Of a DNA stretch of 64,000 nucleotides, positions 46,862-54,436 are shown in pieces. Position 1 is the stretch's first letter; each line of letters starts with the position of its first letter. Origin of the DNA: Brucella daejeonensis (GTDB taxonomy: Bacteria; Pseudomonadota; Alphaproteobacteria; Rhizobiales; Rhizobiaceae); contig NZ_JACIJG010000012.1 in NCBI RefSeq assembly GCF_014199265.1, forward strand, positions 62,001-126,000. Reading direction: 5' to 3'. A program made the translations under genes and the position numbers. Below the pieces are notes generated by a model. It did no database searches and was not told the DNA's origin. It saw only the letters and a program-made list of their open reading frames with translations.

Positions 46862-47356
46862 ATGACTGCTCACTTGAATCCCTTTACCGCCGCGCCTGCC
46901 CAGATGAAGGCCTGGAACAATGCTTCGTTTCTGATCGCGGCCAGCCTCGAACATACGCTGATCGAACTGGTGAAAATCCGCGCCTCGCAAATCAATGCCT
47001 GCGCAAACTGCATCAATATGCATGCTTACGAGGCGCGCTCGCAGGGTGAGACGGAACAGCGTATCTATCTGCTGTCAGCCTGGCGCGAAGCGCCGTGCTA
47101 TTCCGGGCGCGAACGCGCGGCGCTGGGCTGGACCGAAGCCCTGACCCGCCTGTCGCAAGGGCATGATCTGGAAGAAGCGCGTAGCCAGTTGCAGGCGCAT
47201 TTCACGGAGGAGGAACAGGTGAAACTGACGCTGATGATCAATGTCATCAATGGTTGGAACCGGCTCGCGGTCGGCTTCGGCATGTGGATCGACGCGGAGG
47301 CCGCACAGAAACAGGTGAAGGCGATGGCCAGGGAACTGGCGGAGGCGTCCGCCTGA
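46862..47356 (+). CDS. Carboxymuconolactone decarboxylase-family protein (AhpD-like peroxidase fold)
   Basis: This 164-residue all-helical protein has the AhpD core motif CANCINMHAYEAR with the redox CxxC pair and following histidine at about residues 45-57. Such proteins act as alkylhydroperoxidases. This is the usual target gene of ECF41 sigma factors, and indeed the sigma gene follows with a TGATG overlap and a matching promoter lies upstream. ATG at 46862 follows AGAAGGAACGACA. Confidence 0.9.
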   Translation: MTAHLNPFTAAPAQMKAWNNASFLIAASLEHTLIELVKIRASQINACANCINMHAYEARSQGETEQRIYLLSAWREAPCYSGRERAALGWTEALTRLSQGHDLEEARSQLQAHFTEEEQVKLTLMINVINGWNRLAVGFGMWIDAEAAQKQVKAMARELAEASA

Positions 47357-48216
47357 TGGCGACATCCAAACTGCATGGCGGCGCAGCGGAGATTTTCGAT
47401 CCGCTGCGCCCCAGGCTGATCCGTGTGGCCTATCGTATGCTCGGCTCGGTCGCCGATGCGGAGGACATGGTGCAGGAAGCGTTCATCCGCTGGATGAACG
47501 CCGATCGCAGCGATGTGCGCGAGCCGGAAGCCTTTCTGCGGCGCACTGTTACGCGGCTGTGCCTCGACAGGCTGAAATCCGGTCAGAAGCAGCGCGAAAC
47601 CTATTTCGGCCCATGGATTCCCGACCCGGTGGTCGAGGAGGAGGCGGAGGAAGATGTCACCCTGCCGCTGATGCTGGCGCTGGAGCGCCTTTCACCGCTG
47701 GAACGCGCCCCCTTCCTATTGCACGACGTGTTCGGGCTCGATTTCGAGGAAATCGCTCAGACCATCCAGCGCGATGCCGCTGCCTGCCGCCAGCTTGCCG
47801 CCCGCGCCCGCAGGCATGTGCGCGAGGAACGCCCCCGCTTTCAGGTCGACAGGCAGCGCGGGCTGGAACTGGCGGAAGCATTCTTCACCGCCTCGCGCAG
47901 TGGCGACATGAAGGCGCTCGGCTCCATGCTGGCGGCGGATGTGCATATGCAGGCCGATGGCGGCGGCAAACGTCCGGCATTCGCGCAGCCGGTGCGGGGT
48001 TTCGCCGATGTGATGTCGATGCACGAAAGGCTGGCCGGTTATTTCGCCGTCCAAAGCTCTGAACTTGTCCGCGCGGTCTATATCAACGGCCTGCCGGGTA
48101 TCATCACGCGGGAAGCCGACGGGGAAATCCAGACGACCGCGCTCGATATCGAAGACGGCAGGATCGTCGGCATTTATGTGGTGCGCAACCCGGACAAGCT
48201 GAAGCACTTGCACTAG
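47356..48216 (+). CDS. ECF41-group RNA polymerase sigma factor
   Basis: This 286-residue sigma factor has region 2 (VAYRMLGSVADAEDMVQEAF, RWMNADRSDV) and region 4 (LSPLERAPFLLHDVFGLDFE, EIAQTIQRDAAACRQLAARA), then a C-terminal SnoaL-like domain. The ECF41 signatures are all visible: WIPDP in the linker (family WLPEP), DGGGK in the extension and NPDKL near the end. In this group the fused extension replaces an anti-sigma factor. ATG at 47356 overlaps the AhpD-like stop. Its TAG stop lies in the CTAG opening the palindromic element at 48213. Confidence 0.92.
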   Translation: MATSKLHGGAAEIFDPLRPRLIRVAYRMLGSVADAEDMVQEAFIRWMNADRSDVREPEAFLRRTVTRLCLDRLKSGQKQRETYFGPWIPDPVVEEEAEEDVTLPLMLALERLSPLERAPFLLHDVFGLDFEEIAQTIQRDAAACRQLAARARRHVREERPRFQVDRQRGLELAEAFFTASRSGDMKALGSMLAADVHMQADGGGKRPAFAQPVRGFADVMSMHERLAGYFAVQSSELVRAVYINGLPGIITREADGEIQTTALDIEDGRIVGIYVVRNPDKLKHLH

Positions 48217-48290
48217 TGTGGTGGATTTGAAGTTCCTATCATTTGCCTGGCATCTACGTTTAGGAACTTCAAATCCGTAAACCACACTAG
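48213..48290. repeat. 78-bp CTAG-bounded palindrome, MITE-like
   Basis: The ends CTAGTGTGGT and ACCACACTAG are perfect inverted repeats. Inner arms ATTTGAAGTTCCT and AGGAACTTCAAAT are also perfect. Its left CTAG contains the stop codon of the ECF41 gene. It has the same length and boundary as the element at 9693-9770. Confidence 0.85.
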
Positions 48291-48303
48291 ATTCAATATC
48301 TTG

Positions 48304-48379
48304 CTAGTGTGGCTTTGAATCTGAAATTCGTTCGCAACACTGCTCCAAAGTGATATGAATTTCAGATTCACCACACTAG
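48304..48379. repeat. 76-bp CTAG-bounded palindrome, second copy
   Basis: The ends CTAGTGTGG and CCACACTAG are inverted; the inner arms are TGAATCTGAAATTC and GAATTTCAGATTCA. It is 13 bases from the previous element. The arms differ in sequence from its neighbour except for the terminal 9 bases, so the pair is not a simple recent duplication. Confidence 0.82.
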
Positions 48380-48648
48380 GGTCTAAACCCAATCAGGATT
48401 TGGAGCGTGGTATGGTCGAAAATGGCACAGTTTCAGGAGCGGAACCGAAGGTGGAGTGTTCCTCCATCGAGGTTTCGCGACGCCAAAATGGGTTATTTTC
48501 GTCATATCCCTTCGGGACGTGGCGGATTTTGCCCCCGAATGCGTCGAAAAACCCTCGTGGTGGGGGACACCACGTCGGCCTTTCCTCCTGTTCAGGAACA
48601 AAATCCGGCTCACGCCACGCCCGAAACCTGATTGAGTTTAGACCCTAA
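48376..48648. repeat. 273-bp element with 21-base inverted ends
   Basis: CTAGGGTCTAAACCCAATCAG-type left end (48376-48396) and its inverse CTGATTGAGTTTAGACCC at the right (48628-48648) match at 19 of 21 positions. The interior contains smaller inverted repeats such as ACCCTCGTGGTGGGGGACACCACG. Short open frames on both strands cross it but none is credible. It shares its left CTAG with the 48304 element and ends 13 bases before the azlD stop. Confidence 0.7.
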
Positions 48649-48660
48649 AGCGAAGTGCCG

Positions 48661-48960
48661 CTACCCGATCAGGTAGCGGCAAAGACCTGCCGCGCCGATG
48701 CCGATCAGCACTGTCGGCAGCATGGAAAAGCGCGTTGCGGCGAAGATCGTGATCGCAAGCGCGACGAGGTCCGCCGGCTTGTCGGAGACGAAATCGGGGG
48801 CGATGACCGAAATCAGGACACAGCCGGGAGCGGCTTCCATCACTGCCGTCGCGCGCTTGCTGAGCGTGCGGTTGCGCAGCAGCACATAGCCGCCGATGCG
48901 GGTCAGATAGGTGACGCTTGCCATCAGGACGATGGTGAGAACGGCTAAGGGATCGATCAT
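48661..48960 (-). CDS. azlD: AzlD-family branched-chain amino acid export subunit
   Basis: This 99-residue membrane protein with three or four hydrophobic helices matches AzlD. Marks are LTIVLMASVTYLTRIGGYVL at the N-terminus and VLISVIAPDFVSDKPADLVA in the middle. With AzlC it forms an exporter for branched-chain amino acids (BrnFE-type). Its ATG overlaps the AzlC stop by four bases. Regulation by the divergent Lrp-type regulator is likely. Confidence 0.88.
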   Translation of the reverse strand: MIDPLAVLTIVLMASVTYLTRIGGYVLLRNRTLSKRATAVMEAAPGCVLISVIAPDFVSDKPADLVALAITIFAATRFSMLPTVLIGIGAAGLCRYLIG

Positions 48961-49697
48961 TCTTCACCTGCCAGCAGATAGGCAGCGACCAGGCCGGAAA
49001 GGGCGCCGGCGGCGACATACCACGCGCCGGGAACGGCGAGATAGGTCAGCGCGGCGACCACGAGGCTGACCAGCCACGGGCGCGCCGCCGCAAAGCCTTT
49101 CCACATGCCCGCGAGCAGCACCAGAAACACCGCCGGAAACGCCATGTCGAAACCATAGGGGCGCAGGTCTCCCATCATCGGGCCGAAGGCCGCGCCAAGC
49201 GTGGTGAAAACCACCCATGCCAGATAGAAGGGGATGGCCACACCGGCGTAAAAGGTCAGGCTCAGCGCCGGGTTGACGCCCTTCGACTGACGGCGCTTCG
49301 CATCGGCAAGGCCGAGCGCCCAGCTTTCATCGCACATGAGGAAAAGGCTTGCGAAAGCCTTGCGCCTGGGCAGATGGCGGATGAACGGAGCCAGTGCGGC
49401 GCCCATCAGGAGATGGCGGCTGTTGACCAGAAGGGTGATCGCCGCGATCAGCAGCACGTGCGGCGGCGAGGTCCAGAGCTGGATGGCCGCGAATTCGGAA
49501 CCGCCAGCAAAGTTCAGCCCGGTCATCAAGGGCACTTCGACGACACTGAGGCCCTTCTGCGCCGCCTGCGCGCCCAGAACGAGCGCGTAGGGAATGATGC
49601 CAAGCAGAACCGGCAGGCCGGCTGCGGCCCCACGACGAAATTCCGAGCCGCGCCCGGACCTGCTTTTCTGTGGCACATAGGCCTGTGAAATATCCAT
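48957..49697 (-). CDS. azlC: AzlC-family branched-chain amino acid export permease
   Basis: This 246-residue permease has about six or seven hydrophobic segments. The N-terminal EFRRGAAAGLPVLLGIIPYA and FAGGSEFAAIQLW are standard for AzlC/BrnF, as is LMCDESWAL. It is the large subunit of the exporter. It is divergent from the Lrp-type gene at 49961 across a 263-base gap. Confidence 0.92.
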   Translation of the reverse strand: MDISQAYVPQKSRSGRGSEFRRGAAAGLPVLLGIIPYALVLGAQAAQKGLSVVEVPLMTGLNFAGGSEFAAIQLWTSPPHVLLIAAITLLVNSRHLLMGAALAPFIRHLPRRKAFASLFLMCDESWALGLADAKRRQSKGVNPALSLTFYAGVAIPFYLAWVVFTTLGAAFGPMMGDLRPYGFDMAFPAVFLVLLAGMWKGFAAARPWLVSLVVAALTYLAVPGAWYVAAGALSGLVAAYLLAGEE

Positions 49698-49873
49698 GAA
49701 ATTCCCGTTGGCTGGCCAGCGAGTGGCCGCCCCCTAATCCGTGCCTTACGTATATGCTTGAGTGTCTGCTGGCAAAAGTCGCCGTGCCGGTCCTCGAAAA
49801 TTACCATTTTCGCCGCGGCCTGCCGCTTTTTGCTTCAGACACTGAGAAGTTTCGCAATTATAACCAATCCCGT

Positions 49874-49897
49874 GAGCAATTTGGTTGCGAATTGCTC
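49874..49897. promoter_or_regulatory. Inverted repeat in the azlC-lrp intergenic region
   Basis: The arms GAGCAATT and AATTGCTC are perfect inverted repeats with an 8-base spacer. A second dyad CTATTG / CAATAG surrounds 49899-49933. AT-rich dyads of this kind are typical of Lrp-family binding regions. The remaining bases of the 49698-49960 gap hold no gene. Confidence 0.55.
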
Positions 49898-49960
49898 GCT
49901 ATTGCCTCAAGATTTGGCAGGTAATGCCAATAGCGTCATGAAAAATGGAATCGTGAACCA

Positions 49961-50419
49961 ATGAAGCTGGATGAGACCGACAAGCGGATTCTGCGCGTGC
50001 TGCAACGTGACGGACGGATCGCCAATAACGATCTGGCGCGTGAGGTCGGGCTGTCGCCGTCGCCCTGCCTGCGGCGGGTGAGGCTTCTGGAAGAAGCGGG
50101 CGTGATCGACCGCTATGTGGCCGTGCTGAACCCGGCCAAGATCGGCAAGGGGCTGACCTTCTTTACCCGCATCCGGCTGGACCAGCAGGATGAGGAGACG
50201 CTGCAAACCTTCGCCAGGGAAATCCTCAAGCTGCCGCAGGTGCTGGAGTGTTATTTCATGCTGGGCGATTACGATGCGATGATCCGCGTCGTGGCGGCGG
50301 ATATCGAGGAATATCGCCGTTTCCAGTCGGAATATCTGAGCCGGATCAAGGGCGTGCAGAACCTCAAGACCGACGTGCCGAGCCAGACGGTGAAGCAGAC
50401 ATCGGCAATGCCGCTTTGA
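49961..50419 (+). CDS. Lrp/AsnC-family transcriptional regulator
   Basis: This 152-residue regulator has an N-terminal helix-turn-helix (LDETDKRILRVLQRDGRIAN and LAREVGLSPSPCLRRVRLLE) and a RAM ligand domain (VLECYFMLGDYDAMIRVVAA). It is divergent from azlCD, as in other azlB/lrp arrangements, so it very likely senses branched-chain or other amino acids and controls their export. The start ATG at 49961 is preceded by GTGAACCA, a weak ribosome-binding site. Confidence 0.92.
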   Translation: MKLDETDKRILRVLQRDGRIANNDLAREVGLSPSPCLRRVRLLEEAGVIDRYVAVLNPAKIGKGLTFFTRIRLDQQDEETLQTFAREILKLPQVLECYFMLGDYDAMIRVVAADIEEYRRFQSEYLSRIKGVQNLKTDVPSQTVKQTSAMPL

Positions 50420-50447
50420 TACCGCCCGGCTGAAACCGGGCCTGCCG

Positions 50448-50795
50448 TCAGGGATGGGGCAGGGGAAAGCCGTGCCGCTCGGAAAGAGCGGCGAGAATGG
50501 CATCCTTGTCGCTGATGAAGGCCCGTCCGCGATATTCGCCCGTCTGATGCACGGAGCGCTCGCCCTCCCGCAGGATCAGAAGGGGCAGCGACTGGTTTTC
50601 CTCGCCCACGAGTGCGACGATCTCCGGCCGGGGCCTCGGCCAGGCGATGCGTTCGACATCGAGGCGGCTCGCCTGGTCTGGAAATGACGCCAGCATGCCT
50701 TCCATGAGAACGCAGTGCCAGCAATAGAAACGTTGGCCGGGAAAAGCCGGATCTTCGAAACCCGGTCGCAGCAGAAAGAGCTTGTCGCGCTTCAT
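50448..50795 (-). CDS. DUF3088 thioredoxin-like protein
   Basis: This 115-residue protein matches DUF3088, a small family with a thioredoxin-like N-terminus. Marks are KLFLLRPGFEDPAFPGQRFY and CWHCVLMEGMLASFP with a CxxC pair at about residues 27-30. The function is unknown. ATG at 50795 follows GGAAAGGCCCTTCA and is preferred to starts up to 29 codons upstream. Confidence 0.85.
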   Translation of the reverse strand: MKRDKLFLLRPGFEDPAFPGQRFYCWHCVLMEGMLASFPDQASRLDVERIAWPRPRPEIVALVGEENQSLPLLILREGERSVHQTGEYRGRAFISDKDAILAALSERHGFPLPHP

Positions 50796-50871
50796 TGAAG
50801 GGCCTTTCCGTGGGATAGCCATGAGAACCTGATCATAAATCACCATTTTCGCGCGCATGTCGCTTTTTGAT

Positions 50872-51696
50872 TCAGGCTTCAAGCGGCAACGTATGATCGC
50901 TATGGCACGGTCGATCCGTCGATGAAAGGCATCGACCGTTCAATTCTTCATTGATGCGGGCCGCAACCTCGAAGAAGCGTTCGCGCATTTCCGGCGCAAA
51001 AGGGTTGGCGTGCTCGATGGCGTGAAACACTTCCGGCGCATCGTGGCGCACCATGTCGACCGCCTGCATCAGCAGGTCGAAGCTTCTGGTCGTCATGCGG
51101 GCGGGCAGCGGCTCCATCTGAACCAGAACCCTGGCGATCAGATGGGTCAGCCCCTGCACCATGGCCGCTTCGCGGTCATGATCTTCCGGCGTCGTCACGA
51201 TGACGTCGAGGGCGAGGCGCGTTTTCAGGAATGCCGCGACGCTTCGCGTCCGGTTGCCGCGCACGGGGCAAAGGGCGATTTTCAGACCGGCAACGCCGTC
51301 GCGCGCGCTTTGCGGGCCGAAAAGCGGGTGGGTGGCGACGATATCGACATGCGCGGGCAGGCGCCGCCGCATGATGTCGGCGGGCGCGACCTTGACCGAA
51401 CCCACGTCGAGAACAAGCGCGCCGGGGCGCAGATGCGGCGCGATTGCTTCCACCACGCCGCCGAGGCTCGCGACTGGCGTGGCGAGGATGACCATATCGC
51501 AGCCTGCGGCCTCTTTTTGGCCGACGCGTTCGACGCCAAGCATCTGTGTCGTGTGTTCAAGGCTCGCTTCAAGGCCCGCGGCGGGATCGTGGGCATAGAG
51601 CCGGAAATACGGGTTCAGGTAGCGGGCGACAAGCTGCCCGAACGCACCGAAGCCGATGATCCCGATTGTCATTTGCTGATTTTTGTCGCGAGACAT
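50872..51696 (-). CDS. Prephenate/arogenate dehydrogenase-family protein
   Basis: This 274-residue TyrA-like protein has the NAD site IGIIGFGAFGQLVARYLNPY and the family segment IVATHPLFGPQSARDG with the catalytic-site histidine (of HPLFGP), then an all-helical dimerisation domain. It would oxidatively decarboxylate prephenate or arogenate in tyrosine synthesis. It may not be the only TyrA of the genome: no aromatic amino acid gene is nearby and it lacks ACT or chorismate mutase domains. Start choice among Met at 51738, 51696 and 51672 is uncertain. The gap 51697-51889 shows a small hairpin CCGCTG..CAGCGG. Confidence 0.82.
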   Translation of the reverse strand: MSRDKNQQMTIGIIGFGAFGQLVARYLNPYFRLYAHDPAAGLEASLEHTTQMLGVERVGQKEAAGCDMVILATPVASLGGVVEAIAPHLRPGALVLDVGSVKVAPADIMRRRLPAHVDIVATHPLFGPQSARDGVAGLKIALCPVRGNRTRSVAAFLKTRLALDVIVTTPEDHDREAAMVQGLTHLIARVLVQMEPLPARMTTRSFDLLMQAVDMVRHDAPEVFHAIEHANPFAPEMRERFFEVAARINEELNGRCLSSTDRPCHSDHTLPLEA

Positions 51697-51889
51697 GAAC
51701 TGACCTCTATGGGGCCGCATGGCCAGAGGTGCTGTCATTGAAACGAAACCGCTGGCAATGCAGCGGTTGAAGATTATGACAAAGCAAACCCGCCGCTATA
51801 TGAGCGGGGCGTAATAAGACCGGGTGCTGACAGGTGCCTTGTTCATGCGGCTTAGCTATTCCCGCTTCGGACAGATGTCAACACACCGT

Positions 51890-52165
51890 CTATTTCAGAT
51901 AGGCGCGGACCACGTCGACCAGTTCGCCAGCGCCTTCGTCTCGTTCGTTCTGCGGCAGGTCGCCGTCCGCGACATGCATCAGGATATGATCCTCGATCAC
52001 TTCCGCCATCAGCCCGTTGACCGCGCCGCGAACCCCGGCGATCACCTGCATGACCTCGGCGCAGCCTTTCTCATCCTCCAGCATCCGTTCCACACCCTCA
52101 AGCTGTCCGCGAATGCGGCGCACGCGGTTGATGAGCTTCTGTTTTTCGCGGATGGTGTGGGTCAT
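51890..52165 (-). CDS. dmeR: CsoR/RcnR-family metal-responsive repressor, DmeR-like
   Basis: This 91-residue all-helical repressor of the DUF156 family contains NRVRRIRGQLEGVERMLED and the ligand-bearing stretch GCAEVMQVIAGVRGAVNGLM followed by EVIEDHILMHV. The combination of an N-terminal His (MTHT), the conserved Cys and the later His fits the RcnR/DmeR cobalt-nickel type. It follows dmeF directly in the leftward operon. In Rhizobium the order is dmeR then dmeF, so the order here is reversed. Confidence 0.82.
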   Translation of the reverse strand: MTHTIREKQKLINRVRRIRGQLEGVERMLEDEKGCAEVMQVIAGVRGAVNGLMAEVIEDHILMHVADGDLPQNERDEGAGELVDVVRAYLK

Positions 52166-52188
52166 GAATGCTCCTGAAATCTGAATGG

Positions 52189-53151
52189 TCAGGCGGGGCG
52201 GGCTTCCACCTCCACCGTCACATGCGACAAATCGTGGATGGCTGCAAGCTTTTCGCGATAATAGGACGGCGCCCGCGGATCGGGCGTGACAATGGACACG
52301 ATGGCGCTGTGATGGCCCGGACCGATCTGCCAGACATGCAGGTCGGCGATTTCGCCGCCTTCCTTCGCGATGATTTCGCCGATTTCCTGCGGCAGGTCTT
52401 CATCTTCGGGAATGTAGTCGAGAAGCGTCGCGCCCGCATCGCGGATCAGGCCCCACGACCAGCGTGCAATCACCAGTGCGCCGATGATGCCCATGGCCGG
52501 GTCGAGCCACAGCCAGCCATAGGCGCTGCCCAGCAGAAGCGCCGCAATGGCGAGCACCGAAGTCAGTGCGTCGGCCAGTACATGCAGATAGGCGGCACGC
52601 AGGTTCTGGTCATGTCCGTGATGGGTGTGCTCATGTCCATGGTCGTGCCCATGCCCATGATGATGGTGGGCGTGATCGTCTTTCAAAAGCCATGCGCAGA
52701 CGAGGTTGACCACCAGTCCGACGACGGCCACCAGAATGGCTTCATGGAAATCGATGGCGACGGGAGCCGCAAAACGCTGGAAGCTCTCCCAGCCGATCAG
52801 CAGCGCAATCAGCGCCAGAACGATGGCGCTGGCGAAGCCTGCCAGATCGCCAAGCTTGCCGGTGCCGAAGGTGAAGCGGGGATCATGGGCATGTTTGCGG
52901 GCGTAAAGATAGGCGAGGGCGGCTATGAGCATCGCGGCTGCATGGGTGGACATATGCCAGCCATCGGCCACCAGCGCCATGGAACCATAGATGTTTCCGG
53001 CGACGATCTCGATCACCATCATCGCGGCGGTAATGGCGATGACGATCCATGTACGCCGCTCATTGCGCCGGTGATTGTCGCCCAGGAAAACGTGGTCGTG
53101 CCTGGCGGACAGGCGATGGGCGTGATGGTCCGAATGACGATGGTCGTTCAT
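52189..53151 (-). CDS. dmeF: Cation diffusion facilitator, Co/Ni efflux DmeF
   Basis: This 320-residue CDF transporter has six transmembrane helices. The metal-site motifs are ALVADGWHMSTHAAAML in helix 2 and LHVLADALTSVLAI in helix 5, both in the HxxxD form typical of DmeF. The N-terminus (HRHSDHHAHRLSARHDH) and the loop between helices 4 and 5 (HAHHHHGHGHDHGHEH) are His-rich. It exports cobalt and nickel with proton antiport. An RcnR-type operator lies 14 bases upstream. Confidence 0.9.
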   Translation of the reverse strand: MNDHRHSDHHAHRLSARHDHVFLGDNHRRNERRTWIVIAITAAMMVIEIVAGNIYGSMALVADGWHMSTHAAAMLIAALAYLYARKHAHDPRFTFGTGKLGDLAGFASAIVLALIALLIGWESFQRFAAPVAIDFHEAILVAVVGLVVNLVCAWLLKDDHAHHHHGHGHDHGHEHTHHGHDQNLRAAYLHVLADALTSVLAIAALLLGSAYGWLWLDPAMGIIGALVIARWSWGLIRDAGATLLDYIPEDEDLPQEIGEIIAKEGGEIADLHVWQIGPGHHSAIVSIVTPDPRAPSYYREKLAAIHDLSHVTVEVEARPA

Positions 53152-53164
53152 TATGCCGGTCTCC

Positions 53165-53191
53165 CTATTAAAATAGGGGGGTATACTATTT
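53165..53191 (-). promoter_or_regulatory. RcnR/DmeR-type operator with G6 tract
   Basis: CTATTAAAATA-GGGGGG-TATACTATT has a run of six G at 53176-53181 flanked by AT-rich inverted blocks (TATT / AATA-like). This is the form of RcnR and DmeR sites (A/T-rich repeats around G6 or C6). It is placed immediately upstream of dmeF. Confidence 0.75.
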
Positions 53192-53274
53192 TCGGCATTC
53201 GTACAAGCCTGCCCGAAAGCAGGCTGGTCTGCCGGAAGCGCGTCGGCCCGCCGGAAGTGCGTCGGCCAGATCGC

Positions 53275-53386
53275 CTGAACGCAAGATGTGCAAAAGGCGC
53301 AAGGCTTCTCCCCCGGAGGTATGGCCTACGCCTATTCGGCGTGGCCCCTGTCCCGATTGCGGGAATCTTTTCGCATTTGCGTTCAG
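53275..53386. repeat. 112-bp palindromic element
   Basis: The ends CTGAACGCAAGATGTGCAAA and its inverse TTTCGCATTTGCGTTCAG match imperfectly over about 20 bases. Inside there is GGCCTACGCC-TATTC-GGCGTGGCC, a second hairpin. It resembles a different family from the CTAG-bounded elements. Confidence 0.65.
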
Positions 53387-53550
53387 CTAAGATGCTCCCT
53401 CAGTCTTGGGGCAAAACCAATGGAGCGCCGCTGTCCGGCAACAGGAAACAGCGCTTTCAGTTTTGAAGCTGCGCATCGCGCCTGCAAATCCACGCCGGGC
53501 ATATGGCCGGTACGGGCAGATGCGACAACGAGCGAAGAGCGGAGGGATTT

Positions 53551-54366
53551 ATGTCTTCAGACGGAAATGGTCATACGCCTCGCAGCCGTGCCCGACGGCA
53601 CTTTCTGGGGCTTGCGGCCGCTGCCGCTGCAAGGGCTGCGGCGGTGGGGGCGCTGGCGTCGTCGGTCTGGTCGCTGCCCGCGCGTGCGCTGGGCACGAAA
53701 TGGTGGGAGCATGGTGACGGCGGGTCCGGCGGCTCCAATTGCCTGCTGAAGGGAACGCTGGTCGCCACGCCAGACGGCGCGGCGGCGATCGAGAGCCTGA
53801 AGCCCGGCGACCTCATCATCGGCGTTTCGGGAGAAACGATGCCGGTAAAATGGGTCGGACGGCAGAGCCTGCGGAAGGGCGGTGCGGTCTGGAACGACGT
53901 CATGATGCCGGTCCGCATCATGCGACATGCCATCGACGGCAAGATTCCGCATCGCGATCTTTATCTTTCGCCCAATCATGCGCTGTTCATCGACGGCGTG
54001 CTGATCCGCGTGAAAGATCTCGTCAATGGCGAAACCATAGTGCGCGCTCCGATGGAAGACGCGGTCGATTATTACAATATCGTGCTCGACCGTCATGCGG
54101 TGGTGCTGGCCGAAGGGGCGGCTGTCGAAACGTTTCTGTTGCGAGGCGACAGCTACCGGACCTTCACCAATTTCGCCGAATATGAGCGGCTTTACGGCGA
54201 GGAGCCGGGCATGGTGATGCAGCCTTGCGCGCCGGTGCTCGGTTATGAGGGTGCCCGCCAGCATATGCGCGCGCTGATGTGTATGAGCGGCGTTCTTCCG
54301 ATGCGCGACAAGGTCGAGGAAACCTACCAGCGTCTGGCTGCAAGAGCCGGAAAGTGTGCGGCGTAA
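53551..54366 (+). CDS. Exported Hint-domain (hedgehog/intein-type) protein
   Basis: This 271-residue protein has a twin-arginine-like signal (RSRARRHFLGLAAAAAARAA) and then a Hint_2 domain. The nucleophile Cys64 is in NCLLKGTLVATPDG, followed by AIESLKPGDLIIG and the family-typical YLSPNHALFIDGVLIRVKDL with histidine. Hint domains catalyse autoproteolysis or splicing, but here no large flanking extein is present: about 60 residues precede Cys64. Such stand-alone Hint_2 proteins are frequent in Alphaproteobacteria, usually fused to adhesins. ATG at 53551 follows GGAGGGATTT. Confidence 0.85.
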   Translation: MSSDGNGHTPRSRARRHFLGLAAAAAARAAAVGALASSVWSLPARALGTKWWEHGDGGSGGSNCLLKGTLVATPDGAAAIESLKPGDLIIGVSGETMPVKWVGRQSLRKGGAVWNDVMMPVRIMRHAIDGKIPHRDLYLSPNHALFIDGVLIRVKDLVNGETIVRAPMEDAVDYYNIVLDRHAVVLAEGAAVETFLLRGDSYRTFTNFAEYERLYGEEPGMVMQPCAPVLGYEGARQHMRALMCMSGVLPMRDKVEETYQRLAARAGKCAA

Positions 54367-54436
54367 CGGTAACAAAAGGCTGGTAGACCGGAACGGCAGG
54401 GTGCCGCGAGCGCCCTGTCGTTTTGTTGCGGGCGCG

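Larger units (their letters stand above)
53152..53550. other. Gene-free stretch between dmeF and the Hint-domain gene
   Basis: Of about 400 bases, the first 40 are the metal operator. Positions 53218-53265 have imperfect repeats of CCGGAAG-GCGTCGGCC. A palindromic element occupies 53275-53386. The rest holds the promoter and the GGAGGG ribosome-binding site for the rightward gene. No coding frame is credible. Confidence 0.5.

Noticed and set aside
48383-48613. A 76-codon leftward frame (and overlapping rightward frames) inside the 273-bp element
   Set aside because: The frame follows the internal inverted repeats of the element; such frames are often annotated as hypothetical proteins in repeats. 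No ribosome-binding site was seen.
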